From Chryseobacterium sp. 18061 (GTDB lineage Bacteria; Pseudomonadota; Gammaproteobacteria; Enterobacterales; Enterobacteriaceae), in contig CACSKA010000017.1 in assembly GCA_902706205.1 (NCBI GenBank), forward strand, positions 1 through 51,766: DNA of 51,766 nt, read 5' to 3'. Both the position numbers and the translations under genes were made by a program. Every line of letters starts with the position of its first letter. The stretch's first letter is position 1. Below are positions 42,802 through 51,639 of the stretch, one piece after another. A model generated the notes under the pieces. That model saw only the letters and a list, made by a program, of their open reading frames with translations, did not search any database and was not told the origin of the DNA.

Positions 42802-43509
42802 TTAATCAAACATAGGTGGATAGAGACCATGGCGCCCTGGCCTTGCCCCACCGGCAGGGTCGAATAATAGCGTGAAGAGTTGACCTGTCAGGTTACCGCT
42901 ATGCACATGAGTATAAAGAGGATATCCATCTCCCCGATTGGTCCACCAAAAACTGGTTTGTCTCTGCGGATCAAAACACTCGGCAGCTTGCGGCCAACCG
43001 AGGGTATTATGCTCATCCTGTTCATAGCCAATCACATCGAGGATCTCAGAACGTTTTTCCGGCTCGACACTTTGGGGGACCGGTATGGACAGTAGCAACG
43101 AATCTAATTGTTCAGCAGAGAAGCCGTTTTGCACCGCATGGAGCAGCGTGCGCCCTACCCGTTGATACCAGTCACCCGCGTGTGCCAAAAACTGCGGCGA
43201 CCAGTCCACTGGATTAAACGCTATTTGCGCACAAACAGGGTACTGACGTCCCACTCTGTCACGACCAGGGATAAGACAGCCCACCTGCACCATCTGCCCA
43301 CTGAGCATAGGGGGAACGGCAAAATTCCATACTGGCGCGTTGCCAAACTGCCGCTCGCCACTTCGTTGTTGTTCCTGTTGCCAGGCCAGCAAACCAACCT
43401 GGAACCATTGCGACCACTGTTGTATTAATATGTCCGGGAATCGACGCTGTAAAAAATCACCAGTACTGGGCAATTTCCCATACCAGCTCATCGCGGGAGA
43501 GAGATTCAT
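42802..43509 (-). CDS. tagF: TagF (ImpM) post-translational T6SS repressor
   Basis: TagF represses T6SS firing independently of the PpkA/PppA pathway, in P. aeruginosa by acting on Fha. The family signature WYGKLPSTGDFLQRRFPDIL, and later GCLIPGRDRVGRQYPVCAQI and FWWTNRGDGYPLYTHV, are clear. The start at 43509 (MNLSPAMSWYGK) has AGGA 7 nt upstream and lies 16 nt after tssM; an upstream in-frame site at 43611 would overlap tssM and lacks family similarity. At 235 aa it is a stand-alone TagF, not fused to PppA as in Agrobacterium. Confidence 0.94.
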   Translation of the reverse strand: MNLSPAMSWYGKLPSTGDFLQRRFPDILIQQWSQWFQVGLLAWQQEQQRSGERQFGNAPVWNFAVPPMLSGQMVQVGCLIPGRDRVGRQYPVCAQIAFNPVDWSPQFLAHAGDWYQRVGRTLLHAVQNGFSAEQLDSLLLSIPVPQSVEPEKRSEILDVIGYEQDEHNTLGWPQAAECFDPQRQTSFWWTNRGDGYPLYTHVHSGNLTGQLFTLLFDPAGGARPGRHGLYPPMFD

Positions 43510-43525
43510 TCGGCAATCCTTGCTG

Positions 43526-46500
43526 CTATGGGCATGAGAAACGCGGGAGCTGGAAAGGGTTACGGATACTGTTCGCAGTAAACTCCAGCGTGACGGGATA
43601 ACCATTAACATTGAATAGTGCCCGACGGCTCAAACTGCTACTGCCCTGAGTGGTCTTCGCTTTATCAACGAAGCGATTAAGCGCCCAGGCACCGCTCGCG
43701 ACCAATGTTGAAGTGGTCCCATCGGCAAGACCTAACTGCATACGGACCTGGTTGGTACCACCCGGCCCCGGCCAACTCATCATCTGAACAGCTTGTGGGC
43801 CATGGCTATAGCGTAATTGCTGGCCATCGACATCCAGAGTCAGATTCAGGATTCGATTATCCATGTTGATGATACGTACGGTGACTTTAAATGACGGCGT
43901 AGTGGCACCATTGGCAAAGAACGCATCACGAATCGATTGCGCTTGCTGGAACGGATACAGCACCCCTTCGCTGCCTTGCAACTTTTTACCGTCAATGCCC
44001 GGCATGAAGCGCCAGTTGGCGTGAGTGGTATCAACTTTAGTGGCAAGATTGTCACGAAAAAAGGTATCCATGATTCCAATTCCTGGCGCAAACATACGAG
44101 ACAGATCATCCGGCGTGACTTCACTCCTTGCGCTATGAGCTAACGGATAGCGACCAGCAATCGCCTGACGGCAAAATCCTCCGACCTCCACGCTAATTCG
44201 CTTGCGCACATTATCAAGATCCCGACGTTGCGTATCGCTACTGGCTCCTACAGCCATTTTGTTGAATATCGTTTGAAGCCCTCCAGGCAGGCGCCCGGCA
44301 CTGGCTTGTAAACGGCTAATGACATCCCCACCCGGTGGCTGCATTCCACTATTAGCGGCTCCCTGCACCGCAATCAGATAACGATATAGTTCATCCAGTT
44401 GTTTGAGATAATCATCGAAAGCAATCACCTTACCGCCTTTTTCTAGCGGTTGCCCCAGCTCGATTACAGTGGAAAAATGTTCAGTGACCAACTGCTCTGG
44501 CGTCTGTGGAATAGCCGTTCCTTGAGGAGAATTATATTTATCGGAACGGAATAGCCCTTCCAGCGTACGAGTCGCCTGGTCTCCCATCGCTTTCGCTGTT
44601 GCCGTTTTATCCTCATCCAGCTCATCTCGCGACAGAGCCAGCACCGGCCTTAGGTTGATCACTAATCGGCGAAGGGGTGAGTTGCTGCCGGACAGAAGCC
44701 GGGTCATATTTATCCGCGACGAAAGATTAGCAATTCCATTAAGCTCAATATCAGCCAGAAAACTGTCCCATGTGGCGATGAAATCACGCATATAGAGTTG
44801 ACGAACAGCATTATCCGTTTGCTGTTTATTTTCTCGTGTCGTAGTCGTCCCCAGGACCCATGCATCATCATCGTGCAGCATGCCAGTAACGCTATCTATT
44901 TGCCGATTGAACACATTCCAGTATCCATCTGACGTATACAGACCCGGGATATCGCTACTCACAGGTACACCGCTTTTACGCGAAAACACCAACTCACTTT
45001 GTGGGCCACCAAGCGTGGCTAGTGAAACAGGTTTAAGTTTTTCATCCTGCTCTAGCAGACGTTTAAGCCGCCCATATATTCGTGTTGAGAGAGGCTGCTG
45101 ATTGATGAGCGCCCGCTCACGGGCAACCAACGCCTCATCCTTCGCAAAAGGCGAGGTTTGGATTTGAGTTTCAAGCAACTGAATCAAATGTTTTTCTAAC
45201 TGCTGTAGCTGAGTCTGGGTGACATTCTGCGGCAAGTTATGACGCAAATTCAGCATGATCCATGAGAGCAAAAACTTACCGTTATACGCCTTCGGCAGAT
45301 ACAGCATTTGATAGGCTTTCAACGCCTCATAACTGTATTCTGCATCGCTGCCATTATCGTTACGCAGCCAGGTCGCGATGCGTTGTGCGACAGCGGGTAG
45401 CAGTATTTGCTGCAACGTTTTCTGATAAAGCGTCTGCGACGCGTTGCTGACAACATCGCCGCGGTAAAGCCCCATACGCCGTGCGAGTGGAGGGTCACTG
45501 ACCTCAAATTCCGCACTCTTCGGCAGCATAGACACCCCGTTTAGCAGCGGCAGCACGGCGAACAGATCTCGTTGGTCTGAATTCTGTAACGCCATACTTT
45601 GCCGTTCTACAAGGGGCACTTTGGTCTGAACCTCTTTCAGATAGGCTTTATTTTTGCCGTAGCTGATGAGCCACAAGCCGCTCATTATGATAAGTAATGC
45701 AGCCAGTACCGCATAGCCTACCCAAGCTACTGCACGGCTACGCAACTCCCACCAACGACTTTGCCCTGCAATTCCCGCTTCCTGAAAGATAACGTTCTGC
45801 AACAGATTTTTAATAAAATAGCTCTGCCCTTTTCCTCCGGGGATCGGCGCGCCTTTGCTCACCACATCCCAGTTAGTACTGTCACTGGCTTGCGGCAGTG
45901 ACAGAGAACGGTTCAATTCACCCATGACGCGGTCAAAGGGTAGCCCCTCCTGGGTGCCACTGGCGAAATAGATACCACGCGGCGAAAATTCAGTTTCAAA
46001 ATTAGAGCGAGCGAAAACAGTACTTAGGTAGTCCGACAGTTGTGGGCGAAGAGCAGCGAACTCTTGTGGGAAAAGCCAGGCCTCTGAACGATTTTTTGCA
46101 TCATGATCATTAAGCATGGTGTCTGGCAATCCTGCCTCCAGACGTTGTTGCAACAACGCAAATTCCTGCGAGAAACTGCCGATCAAATCAAAATCAGCCA
46201 GCTTTGCTTGCTCCCAGGGGAAAGTGAACCCCCAAATCTGGTCACGTTGCGATTTATCAAAATCGGCAAACCAGGCGCGGAAGCCCTTCAACAGATCCGC
46301 CTTGGTCAGCAGAACATAAACCGGGAAACGAATGCCCAGTTGTTCATGCAGTTCCGATAGACGTTGACGTATATTAACCGCTTGCTGCCGTGATGCCTCC
46401 GTAGATTGGGTCAACAGATCCGAGATACTGATGGTCACCACTACACCATTGATTGGTTGGCGGCGGCGATATTTACGTAACAAGTTGATAAATTTCAACC

Positions 46501-47146
46501 ACTCGCCAGCGTCCTGTTCCTGCTCACTCTCCTGCGTGGTGTAGCGACCAGCGGTATCTAACAGTACCGCGTCATTAGTAAACCACCAGTCGCAGTTACG
46601 AGTGCCTCCGATCCCACGTAGTGCTGTTTTACCGAAACGATCAACCAAGGGGAACTGCAAGCCAGAATTCGCCAGTGCGGTGGTTTTTCCTGACCCTGAA
46701 GCACCGATAATCACATACCACGGAATCTGATAAAGGTATTGAGTATTGAACCGCGACGTCCACCGCGCATGATGAGTACCCGCTTTGTTGAAATGGGCCT
46801 TTTTCAGCATTTGTGTTGCTTCGTCAAAACGATCGGCAAGGATCTGTTCTTCACTATTCAGGTGTTGCTGAGGTTCAGCTTCTTTCGGTTGCCGGGTATC
46901 TTTTTGCAAATTCCCCATTAATTTTCGGTTGAGCCAGGCATTATACAAACGCGGGATGATTCGACTTTGAGCCCAAATGAAGTAGACCACCACAATACTA
47001 ATTACGCGATTTTGTTCTGACTCTAATGGCCGGCTATCGGCGACAGAAAACAGTGGCCCAATAATCCAAATCACCGCAGCAATTGCTGTGATTCCGAGGA
47101 AGCCCCACAATAGGCGGTTCGTTAATACAGAAAGGAGAAGTCTCAT
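43526..47146 (-). CDS. tssM: TssM (IcmF) inner-membrane core protein
   Basis: TssM spans the inner membrane and periplasm and joins TssL to TssJ. At 1206 aa it has two N-terminal membrane segments (~10-35 and ~48-65), a cytoplasmic NTPase-like domain with intact Walker A GASGSGKT (148-155), and the DTAGRY switch motif. A third membrane segment (~485-505) and a large periplasmic region follow, ending in a TssJ-binding beta domain. The intact Walker A indicates the ATP-binding type of IcmF. The start at 47146 is 5 nt after tssL. The tagF gene follows. Confidence 0.96.
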   Translation of the reverse strand: MRLLLSVLTNRLLWGFLGITAIAAVIWIIGPLFSVADSRPLESEQNRVISIVVVYFIWAQSRIIPRLYNAWLNRKLMGNLQKDTRQPKEAEPQQHLNSEEQILADRFDEATQMLKKAHFNKAGTHHARWTSRFNTQYLYQIPWYVIIGASGSGKTTALANSGLQFPLVDRFGKTALRGIGGTRNCDWWFTNDAVLLDTAGRYTTQESEQEQDAGEWLKFINLLRKYRRRQPINGVVVTISISDLLTQSTEASRQQAVNIRQRLSELHEQLGIRFPVYVLLTKADLLKGFRAWFADFDKSQRDQIWGFTFPWEQAKLADFDLIGSFSQEFALLQQRLEAGLPDTMLNDHDAKNRSEAWLFPQEFAALRPQLSDYLSTVFARSNFETEFSPRGIYFASGTQEGLPFDRVMGELNRSLSLPQASDSTNWDVVSKGAPIPGGKGQSYFIKNLLQNVIFQEAGIAGQSRWWELRSRAVAWVGYAVLAALLIIMSGLWLISYGKNKAYLKEVQTKVPLVERQSMALQNSDQRDLFAVLPLLNGVSMLPKSAEFEVSDPPLARRMGLYRGDVVSNASQTLYQKTLQQILLPAVAQRIATWLRNDNGSDAEYSYEALKAYQMLYLPKAYNGKFLLSWIMLNLRHNLPQNVTQTQLQQLEKHLIQLLETQIQTSPFAKDEALVARERALINQQPLSTRIYGRLKRLLEQDEKLKPVSLATLGGPQSELVFSRKSGVPVSSDIPGLYTSDGYWNVFNRQIDSVTGMLHDDDAWVLGTTTTRENKQQTDNAVRQLYMRDFIATWDSFLADIELNGIANLSSRINMTRLLSGSNSPLRRLVINLRPVLALSRDELDEDKTATAKAMGDQATRTLEGLFRSDKYNSPQGTAIPQTPEQLVTEHFSTVIELGQPLEKGGKVIAFDDYLKQLDELYRYLIAVQGAANSGMQPPGGDVISRLQASAGRLPGGLQTIFNKMAVGASSDTQRRDLDNVRKRISVEVGGFCRQAIAGRYPLAHSARSEVTPDDLSRMFAPGIGIMDTFFRDNLATKVDTTHANWRFMPGIDGKKLQGSEGVLYPFQQAQSIRDAFFANGATTPSFKVTVRIINMDNRILNLTLDVDGQQLRYSHGPQAVQMMSWPGPGGTNQVRMQLGLADGTTSTLVASGAWALNRFVDKAKTTQGSSSLSRRALFNVNGYPVTLEFTANSIRNPFQLPRFSCP

Positions 47147-47151
47147 TATCC

Positions 47152-48390
47152 TTAATTTCCTTGGGGCAATCCGTTCAGCTCAGCTCGCGTATTGTCAGGA
47201 GACACCAGCAGAGTAATTTCCACACGGCGGTTACGGGCACGGTTTTCAGGAGTCGTATTTGGGGCTATAGGGTTCATTTCCCCTTGCCCTTCGGCTTTCA
47301 CACGTTCGGGTTCCGATAAATGTCTTTGAAGTCGTTTTTGTACCGAATGAGCGCGTTCTAAAGAAAGTTCATAATTAGAAGAGAAAAGCACACTTCGAAT
47401 GGGGATGTTATCACTGTAACCCACAACCAAAATTTGCCCGCTAACGTTGTTCATCGCCTGGGCAATACGATCTATCACTCTATCGTAACGTTTACTCACC
47501 GTCGTTGAGGCAGAGGCAAACAACCCATCCCCTTTAAGGATAACCACGCTACGATCGGCCTCGTCGCGAACGACCACCCATCCTTCTTCAATTTCAGTTC
47601 GCAGAAATCCACGTAGATTCAGCATAGCAGGAGGTTTTTCCACCGACGGCTGAACTGTAACCTCAGGGAGTTGAGTCTGATATATTTGTGCCAATACTGG
47701 ATTGGTACTGCTGCCTAATTGCCAATTGAGAATGATGTAGAAGATGCAGGAAAAGAAACCACCCAATGCGATACAACTCCACAACGGCACCACTGGTCGC
47801 CATAGTTTACGCAATACCGGACGGTCTTCTCCATGAACAGAAAGAGGGGGAGCATAACCGCCACGCACACCACAGATCATTTTCCAGAGACGCTGTTTAA
47901 TTGTTTCCAGCTGTGTTCTTCCGTTATCCATCACCCGGTAACGGCCCTCAAAACCGAGTAACAAACAGTAGTTGATAAGCTCTAACAGGTAGATATGTTC
48001 ACGCGGATTTTGCGACAGCCGCGCCAACAGCTGAAAAAACTTTTCTCCTCCCCATGTCTCATTATGGAAAGATACTAGCAGCCCCTTTCCTGACCAGACG
48101 CCATGGCTGCCCCACGGCGTAAGCGCCGCAGCTTCGTCCAATGCCGTGCACAGGCAATAACGAGCACCGACAATCACCTCATATGGTAAACCAGCCTGCT
48201 GACTACGTACTTCAAAACGACGAATTTCATCAATTAATCGCTGACGCAGTCCGTCCTGGTCATCATGAGCTATTGAGTGACGGATTTGCGGTATGGCATT
48301 TAGTAATGGGGTGGCGGATACCACCAGGGCATTGCTCCCACTGACTACGGCACAGGTCGCGTGGTTACCGTTGGCCTCTTGTTCCTGCAT
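47152..48390 (-). CDS. tssL: TssL (DotU) with C-terminal OmpA-like domain
   Basis: TssL is the inner-membrane anchor that binds TssM and the baseplate. The DotU domain covers ~30-215 (EVIVGARYCLCTALDEAAAL, NETWGGEKFFQLLARL, LLLGFEGRYRV). One membrane segment lies at ~225-247. The periplasmic part has an OmpA/MotB peptidoglycan-binding domain (IRSVLFSSNYELSLERAHSV, NRARNRRVEITLLV). This is an evolved TssL that anchors the machine to the cell wall itself, so no TagL is needed. It starts 18 nt after tssK ends. The ribosome site is weak (GCGAGC), suggesting coupling to tssK translation. Confidence 0.95.
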   Translation of the reverse strand: MQEQEANGNHATCAVVSGSNALVVSATPLLNAIPQIRHSIAHDDQDGLRQRLIDEIRRFEVRSQQAGLPYEVIVGARYCLCTALDEAAALTPWGSHGVWSGKGLLVSFHNETWGGEKFFQLLARLSQNPREHIYLLELINYCLLLGFEGRYRVMDNGRTQLETIKQRLWKMICGVRGGYAPPLSVHGEDRPVLRKLWRPVVPLWSCIALGGFFSCIFYIILNWQLGSSTNPVLAQIYQTQLPEVTVQPSVEKPPAMLNLRGFLRTEIEEGWVVVRDEADRSVVILKGDGLFASASTTVSKRYDRVIDRIAQAMNNVSGQILVVGYSDNIPIRSVLFSSNYELSLERAHSVQKRLQRHLSEPERVKAEGQGEMNPIAPNTTPENRARNRRVEITLLVSPDNTRAELNGLPQGN

Positions 48391-48408
48391 AATTAAGCGC
48401 TCGCTTTA

Positions 48409-49752
48409 TTATTCTGTTGGGCTACGGATAGCCCAAAACTCCATATCAAGCCCAGGAAACTCGCCCGCAAGGTGCAGGGCGAAGGCTCCGGATTTTTCCA
48501 TTTCATTCCAAAGTTCACCGCCTTTCATCAACTCGAAGTAGTTGTAACCGGCGTGCCAAGGAATTTGCGGCGGAGCAGTAGGCATGGCCCGTAACACTAA
48601 TCCAGGCAGTTGGAGTTGCACCAAATCGCGAATTTTAGTTACAGGCGCAACCTTCATCTGTGCCGGGAAGTGCGTCTGCAACATTTCCCCCTGGACGTTG
48701 GCTTTCACGGCCAGCACAAAGCCAAAATCACGCACCATACTGGTCTCAGGTACAGTGGCTATATTCAGCCCCCGTGACCGTTCAGTCAGTGGTAGCTGAA
48801 TAGCGTTCTCTTCCATAACCAGTGCCAATCCCTGACGCAGAAGACGTTCGAGTTTTCCGAAGCAACTACCCAGATTATCGTGCTCATAAATAGGCAAAGC
48901 TTCTACCGACATGCGTTGAGCGCTCCAGGTGCTTAGTTCTGCGGCAAACGGTAACCAACTGCTCCAGAGTGCTTCAGGGTGAACCAGCGGCAGAGTTTTG
49001 ATATGCGAAAGATACCCCAGTTGGCGGTTCACCAGCGTCAGAAGCGTAAACTTAATCATCTCTGAGGTATTAAACCTTCCAGGCTGACCAAGGCGAGCAG
49101 AGATTTGTTGACTGCGCTGTACCAACAGCCCATGCAGGTCATTAATCATGCCGCGTATTAGTGATTGATTATTGATGTTCAGCATTGGCGGGATATACCC
49201 ATTCTCAAGGCGAACCTGTCCATCATTTCGCTTTTCAGCGATGAATACGACCCCCATAGCACTCCACTCGGCGGTCAAATCCTTTTCCAGCATTAGCTTC
49301 AAACGTTGACGACCAAATTGTACAGTCGCTTCACCGAGAGAGAGGGCGTTATCGTCCTCTACCTCTTTTTCATAGGCGACAAAGCGAGCCAGTGATCCTT
49401 TCTCCTCGCTGAAGATCACCTCTTCTCGGCCACTGCGGCTGACGGGTAAGGCAAGGACGATTTTTTCACCCGAAGCATTATCCGGAACCTCCAACGGTAT
49501 AGGACCATCACGACTATCGCGAAAATGGAAGACAGTCCCATCAGGAAGAACGCCGCTTGCACAACTTAGAGCAATACAACCCTGCCTCAACATAGCTTCA
49601 TCAAGTTCAATATCGAGAAATCCCCAACGATAACTGCCCTGGAGACTGCCCCAATCGCGAATTTGACTTTGCAGGTAGCTTTCTGCCCGCTGGAAGTGAT
49701 GTGGACGCAGAAACATGCCTTCACTCCAGACCACTTTTTCGGCTTTACTCAT
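48409..49752 (-). CDS. tssK: TssK baseplate-membrane connector
   Basis: TssK trimers link the baseplate wedges to TssL/TssM and are related to phage receptor-binding proteins. The N-terminal signature VVWSEGMFLRPHHFQRAESY is diagnostic, with LNINNQSLIRGMINDLHGLL in the middle and the C-terminal head ending GELWNEMEKSGAFALHLAGE. The length of 447 aa is typical. AGGAAATTAGC precedes the ATG. It lies 24 nt after tssJ. Confidence 0.97.
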   Translation of the reverse strand: MSKAEKVVWSEGMFLRPHHFQRAESYLQSQIRDWGSLQGSYRWGFLDIELDEAMLRQGCIALSCASGVLPDGTVFHFRDSRDGPIPLEVPDNASGEKIVLALPVSRSGREEVIFSEEKGSLARFVAYEKEVEDDNALSLGEATVQFGRQRLKLMLEKDLTAEWSAMGVVFIAEKRNDGQVRLENGYIPPMLNINNQSLIRGMINDLHGLLVQRSQQISARLGQPGRFNTSEMIKFTLLTLVNRQLGYLSHIKTLPLVHPEALWSSWLPFAAELSTWSAQRMSVEALPIYEHDNLGSCFGKLERLLRQGLALVMEENAIQLPLTERSRGLNIATVPETSMVRDFGFVLAVKANVQGEMLQTHFPAQMKVAPVTKIRDLVQLQLPGLVLRAMPTAPPQIPWHAGYNYFELMKGGELWNEMEKSGAFALHLAGEFPGLDMEFWAIRSPTE

Positions 49753-49776
49753 GCTAATTTCCTGTAAACGATCGTC

Positions 49777-50283
49777 TTATTGAGCCAGATTACGGATCCC
49801 ATTTACGTCCAGATAAAGATCCGTCTGCAGTTCATCTGCTGAGAAATTCCAGAACATCCAGGAGGATGTTTTACTTGGGTTGGAAAGTGGAAGGGATATG
49901 CGCCATTTTTTACCGTCCAGAGACTGATATTCAGCTATGACTCCAATGTAACGTGCCTCTGGCGTGCTCCGCCCAGTCAGTTTTTTTGACAATTTTCCAG
50001 ACATGAGGAAAAACTCATCGCTAGTGAGCAAGTTAACGCCAAGCACCGCCTGAGCATTATTTTGTAGAGAATAGAAATCTGAGGACATGAATTCGGCATC
50101 AGACTTCAGTAACAATACTCTGATCTTTAATGGGGCAGAGTTGTTAACTTGAGGATGGGCCTGAAAGTGGAGGCTATAGTTGGAGGAGTCACGCTGTGAC
50201 GACGAGCCACAACCACTAACCAAAGTGATAAAAATCACTAAAAAAGTCAGGAACACAGGCTGTAAAAGCGAACTCTTATTCAT
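49777..50283 (-). CDS. tssJ: TssJ outer-membrane lipoprotein
   Basis: TssJ is the outer-membrane lipoprotein cap of the T6SS membrane complex. The N-terminal lipobox LVSGC places the lipidated Cys at residue 25. The mature protein has the transthyretin-like TssJ fold pattern: SAPLKIRVLLLKSDAEFMSS, DFYSLQNNAQAVLG, LTSDEFFLMSGK, and IGVIAEYQSLDGKKWRISLP. The total length is 168 aa. It is the second gene of the leftward T6SS block, 25 nt after the SH3-like lipoprotein gene. Confidence 0.94.
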   Translation of the reverse strand: MNKSSLLQPVFLTFLVIFITLVSGCGSSSQRDSSNYSLHFQAHPQVNNSAPLKIRVLLLKSDAEFMSSDFYSLQNNAQAVLGVNLLTSDEFFLMSGKLSKKLTGRSTPEARYIGVIAEYQSLDGKKWRISLPLSNPSKTSSWMFWNFSADELQTDLYLDVNGIRNLAQ

Positions 50284-50308
50284 ATGATATCACTTCATTA
50301 AAGCGTGA

Positions 50309-50803
50309 TTAATTCAAAATCCAGCTACTATTACTTCCGATTTTGCAAGCTCGAACGTCACCATCAACATTCATGCACATCGATTTCTTTCGTACTTTCA
50401 AACGCCTCGATTGTTCACGAACGGTTTTATAATAGAGATCATTTCTCACTACTGCATTCGCTGGCGCATAACCTATGAGCTCTTGCTGACCATCATTAGC
50501 CAGGCCGATCCAGGAATTATCAACCTCACCTAATGCAACATAGTTTGCTCCGGTCACTAACTGACGAATAACTTTACCGTCATATCCCGGACGACTCATT
50601 AAAGAGGCCGAATACAAGACCCGAAAGCGGGAGTTAATTGGTTTAAATATTGTTGGTGGAACAATGATATGACGATGGATAAGGGTTACACCATTAACCT
50701 TAGTGTTCTCGATAGTATCGTCGCCAATTTCCTGCTTAGGCTGCGTTTGACATCCCGCCAGACTGACCAGCGCTAAAAAGAGCAAAGATATTCGAATTTT
50801 CAT
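50309..50803 (-). CDS. T6SS-linked lipoprotein with SH3-like region
   Basis: This is the first gene of the T6SS block. The start at 50803 (MKIRISLLFLALVSLAGC) gives a signal peptide with lipobox LAGC and Cys 18; the in-frame site at 50836 is longer without reason. The 164-aa protein has no retention Asp at +2, so it probably goes to the outer membrane. The central region (LYSASLMSRPGYDGKVIRQL ... NYVALGEVDNSWIGLANDG ... LIGYAPANAV) looks like a bacterial SH3 domain. A basic C-terminus with two Cys (KSMCMNVDGDVRACK) follows. SH3 domains often bind cell-wall peptides, suggesting a role in fixing or opening the machine at the wall. I cannot name a characterised homologue. Confidence 0.78.
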   Translation of the reverse strand: MKIRISLLFLALVSLAGCQTQPKQEIGDDTIENTKVNGVTLIHRHIIVPPTIFKPINSRFRVLYSASLMSRPGYDGKVIRQLVTGANYVALGEVDNSWIGLANDGQQELIGYAPANAVVRNDLYYKTVREQSRRLKVRKKSMCMNVDGDVRACKIGSNSSWILN

Positions 50804-51102
50804 ATTTCCAACTTTTAATATTTTATATTTAATCATAGCTACCGCACGTAATCTTACATGTAAAGATTACACACATGATCCTTATACTCGCAGCCCCACG
50901 TCAAACTTACGACTGTACAAGCTTATTTAAACAAGCAAAAAAAACACACAAGAATTTATTGATTATATACTTCCAATAGCTACTCCCCCGAGACATTATG
51001 GGAAAATTTGGAAAAAAACAACCATTGTTAAAATAACTGACTTAGCAAATCAAGATATCGAAATAAACAATCAACACACAGGCAATCCCCCCGAAAAACC
51101 GG
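50804..51102 (-). promoter_or_regulatory. Upstream region of the T6SS block with an inverted repeat
   Basis: These 299 bases are AT-rich with several A-tracts and no gene. They should carry the main T6SS promoter, reading left. A perfect 8-bp inverted repeat GTAATCTT/AAGATTAC with a 7-nt centre lies at 50848-50870, about 45 nt upstream of the first gene, a good place for an operator. No -10/-35 pair was assigned. Confidence 0.5.
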
Positions 51103-51639
51103 TGTGTTCATAAGTAGAATTTTTTCGTAATCTGAATCGGGGAGATCTCTATGAAAAAATCACGTTTTACCGACAGCCAGATCATGGCCATTCTTAAGCA
51201 AGCCAAGGCCGGAACGCCAGTAGCTGAACTGTGCCGCGAGCATGGTATGAGCAACGCCAGCTTCTACAAGTGGCGTTCACGCTTTGGCGGGATGGATGCT
51301 TCCATGATGGCCGTTCAGTCCGGTTACTGAATGTTATTGATGACTTTAATCGTGAAGCGCTGGCCATTGAGGTAAATTTTTCCCCTGCCAGCAAATCGGG
51401 TGGTGAGGACGCTTGAACGACTCATAGAATGGAAAGGAAAACCGACGTCAATACGGTGTGATAACGGGCCGGAATATACGGGGAAGATGCTGATGTCATG
51501 GGTGGCTCATCAGAATATAACCTTTCGTTTTATTCAGCCCGGCAAACCTCAGCAGAATGCTTATATTGAACGCTATAACCGGACGGTACGTTATAACTGG
51601 CTGGGACAGCACCTGTTTAGCTCACTGGACGAATTGCAG
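51103..51639 (+). mobile_element. IS3-family remnant, internally deleted and cut by IS903-like copy
   Basis: The left end begins near 51103 (tgtgttcataagtagaattt). Then comes an OrfA start at 51151 with GGGGAGATCTCT upstream. OrfA is fused by a large deletion to OrfB after about 54 codons. OrfB sequence resumes near 51313 and continues with one apparent extra base near 51380, showing IRCDNGPEY (second catalytic Asp) and QPGKPQQNAYIERYNRTVRY (catalytic Glu). The first catalytic Asp is lost. The element is ended at 51639 by insertion of the IS903-like copy. It is non-functional. Confidence 0.85.
51151..51330 (+). pseudogene. IS3-family OrfA, truncated by deletion
   Basis: This 59-codon frame starts MKKSRFTDSQIMAILKQAKA with the helix-turn-helix ending REHGMSNASFYKWRSRFGG, typical of IS3-family OrfA (IS407-like). 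After DASMMA the sequence jumps into OrfB and stops at a TGA. The leucine zipper and the OrfA/OrfB frameshift signal are deleted. Confidence 0.82.
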
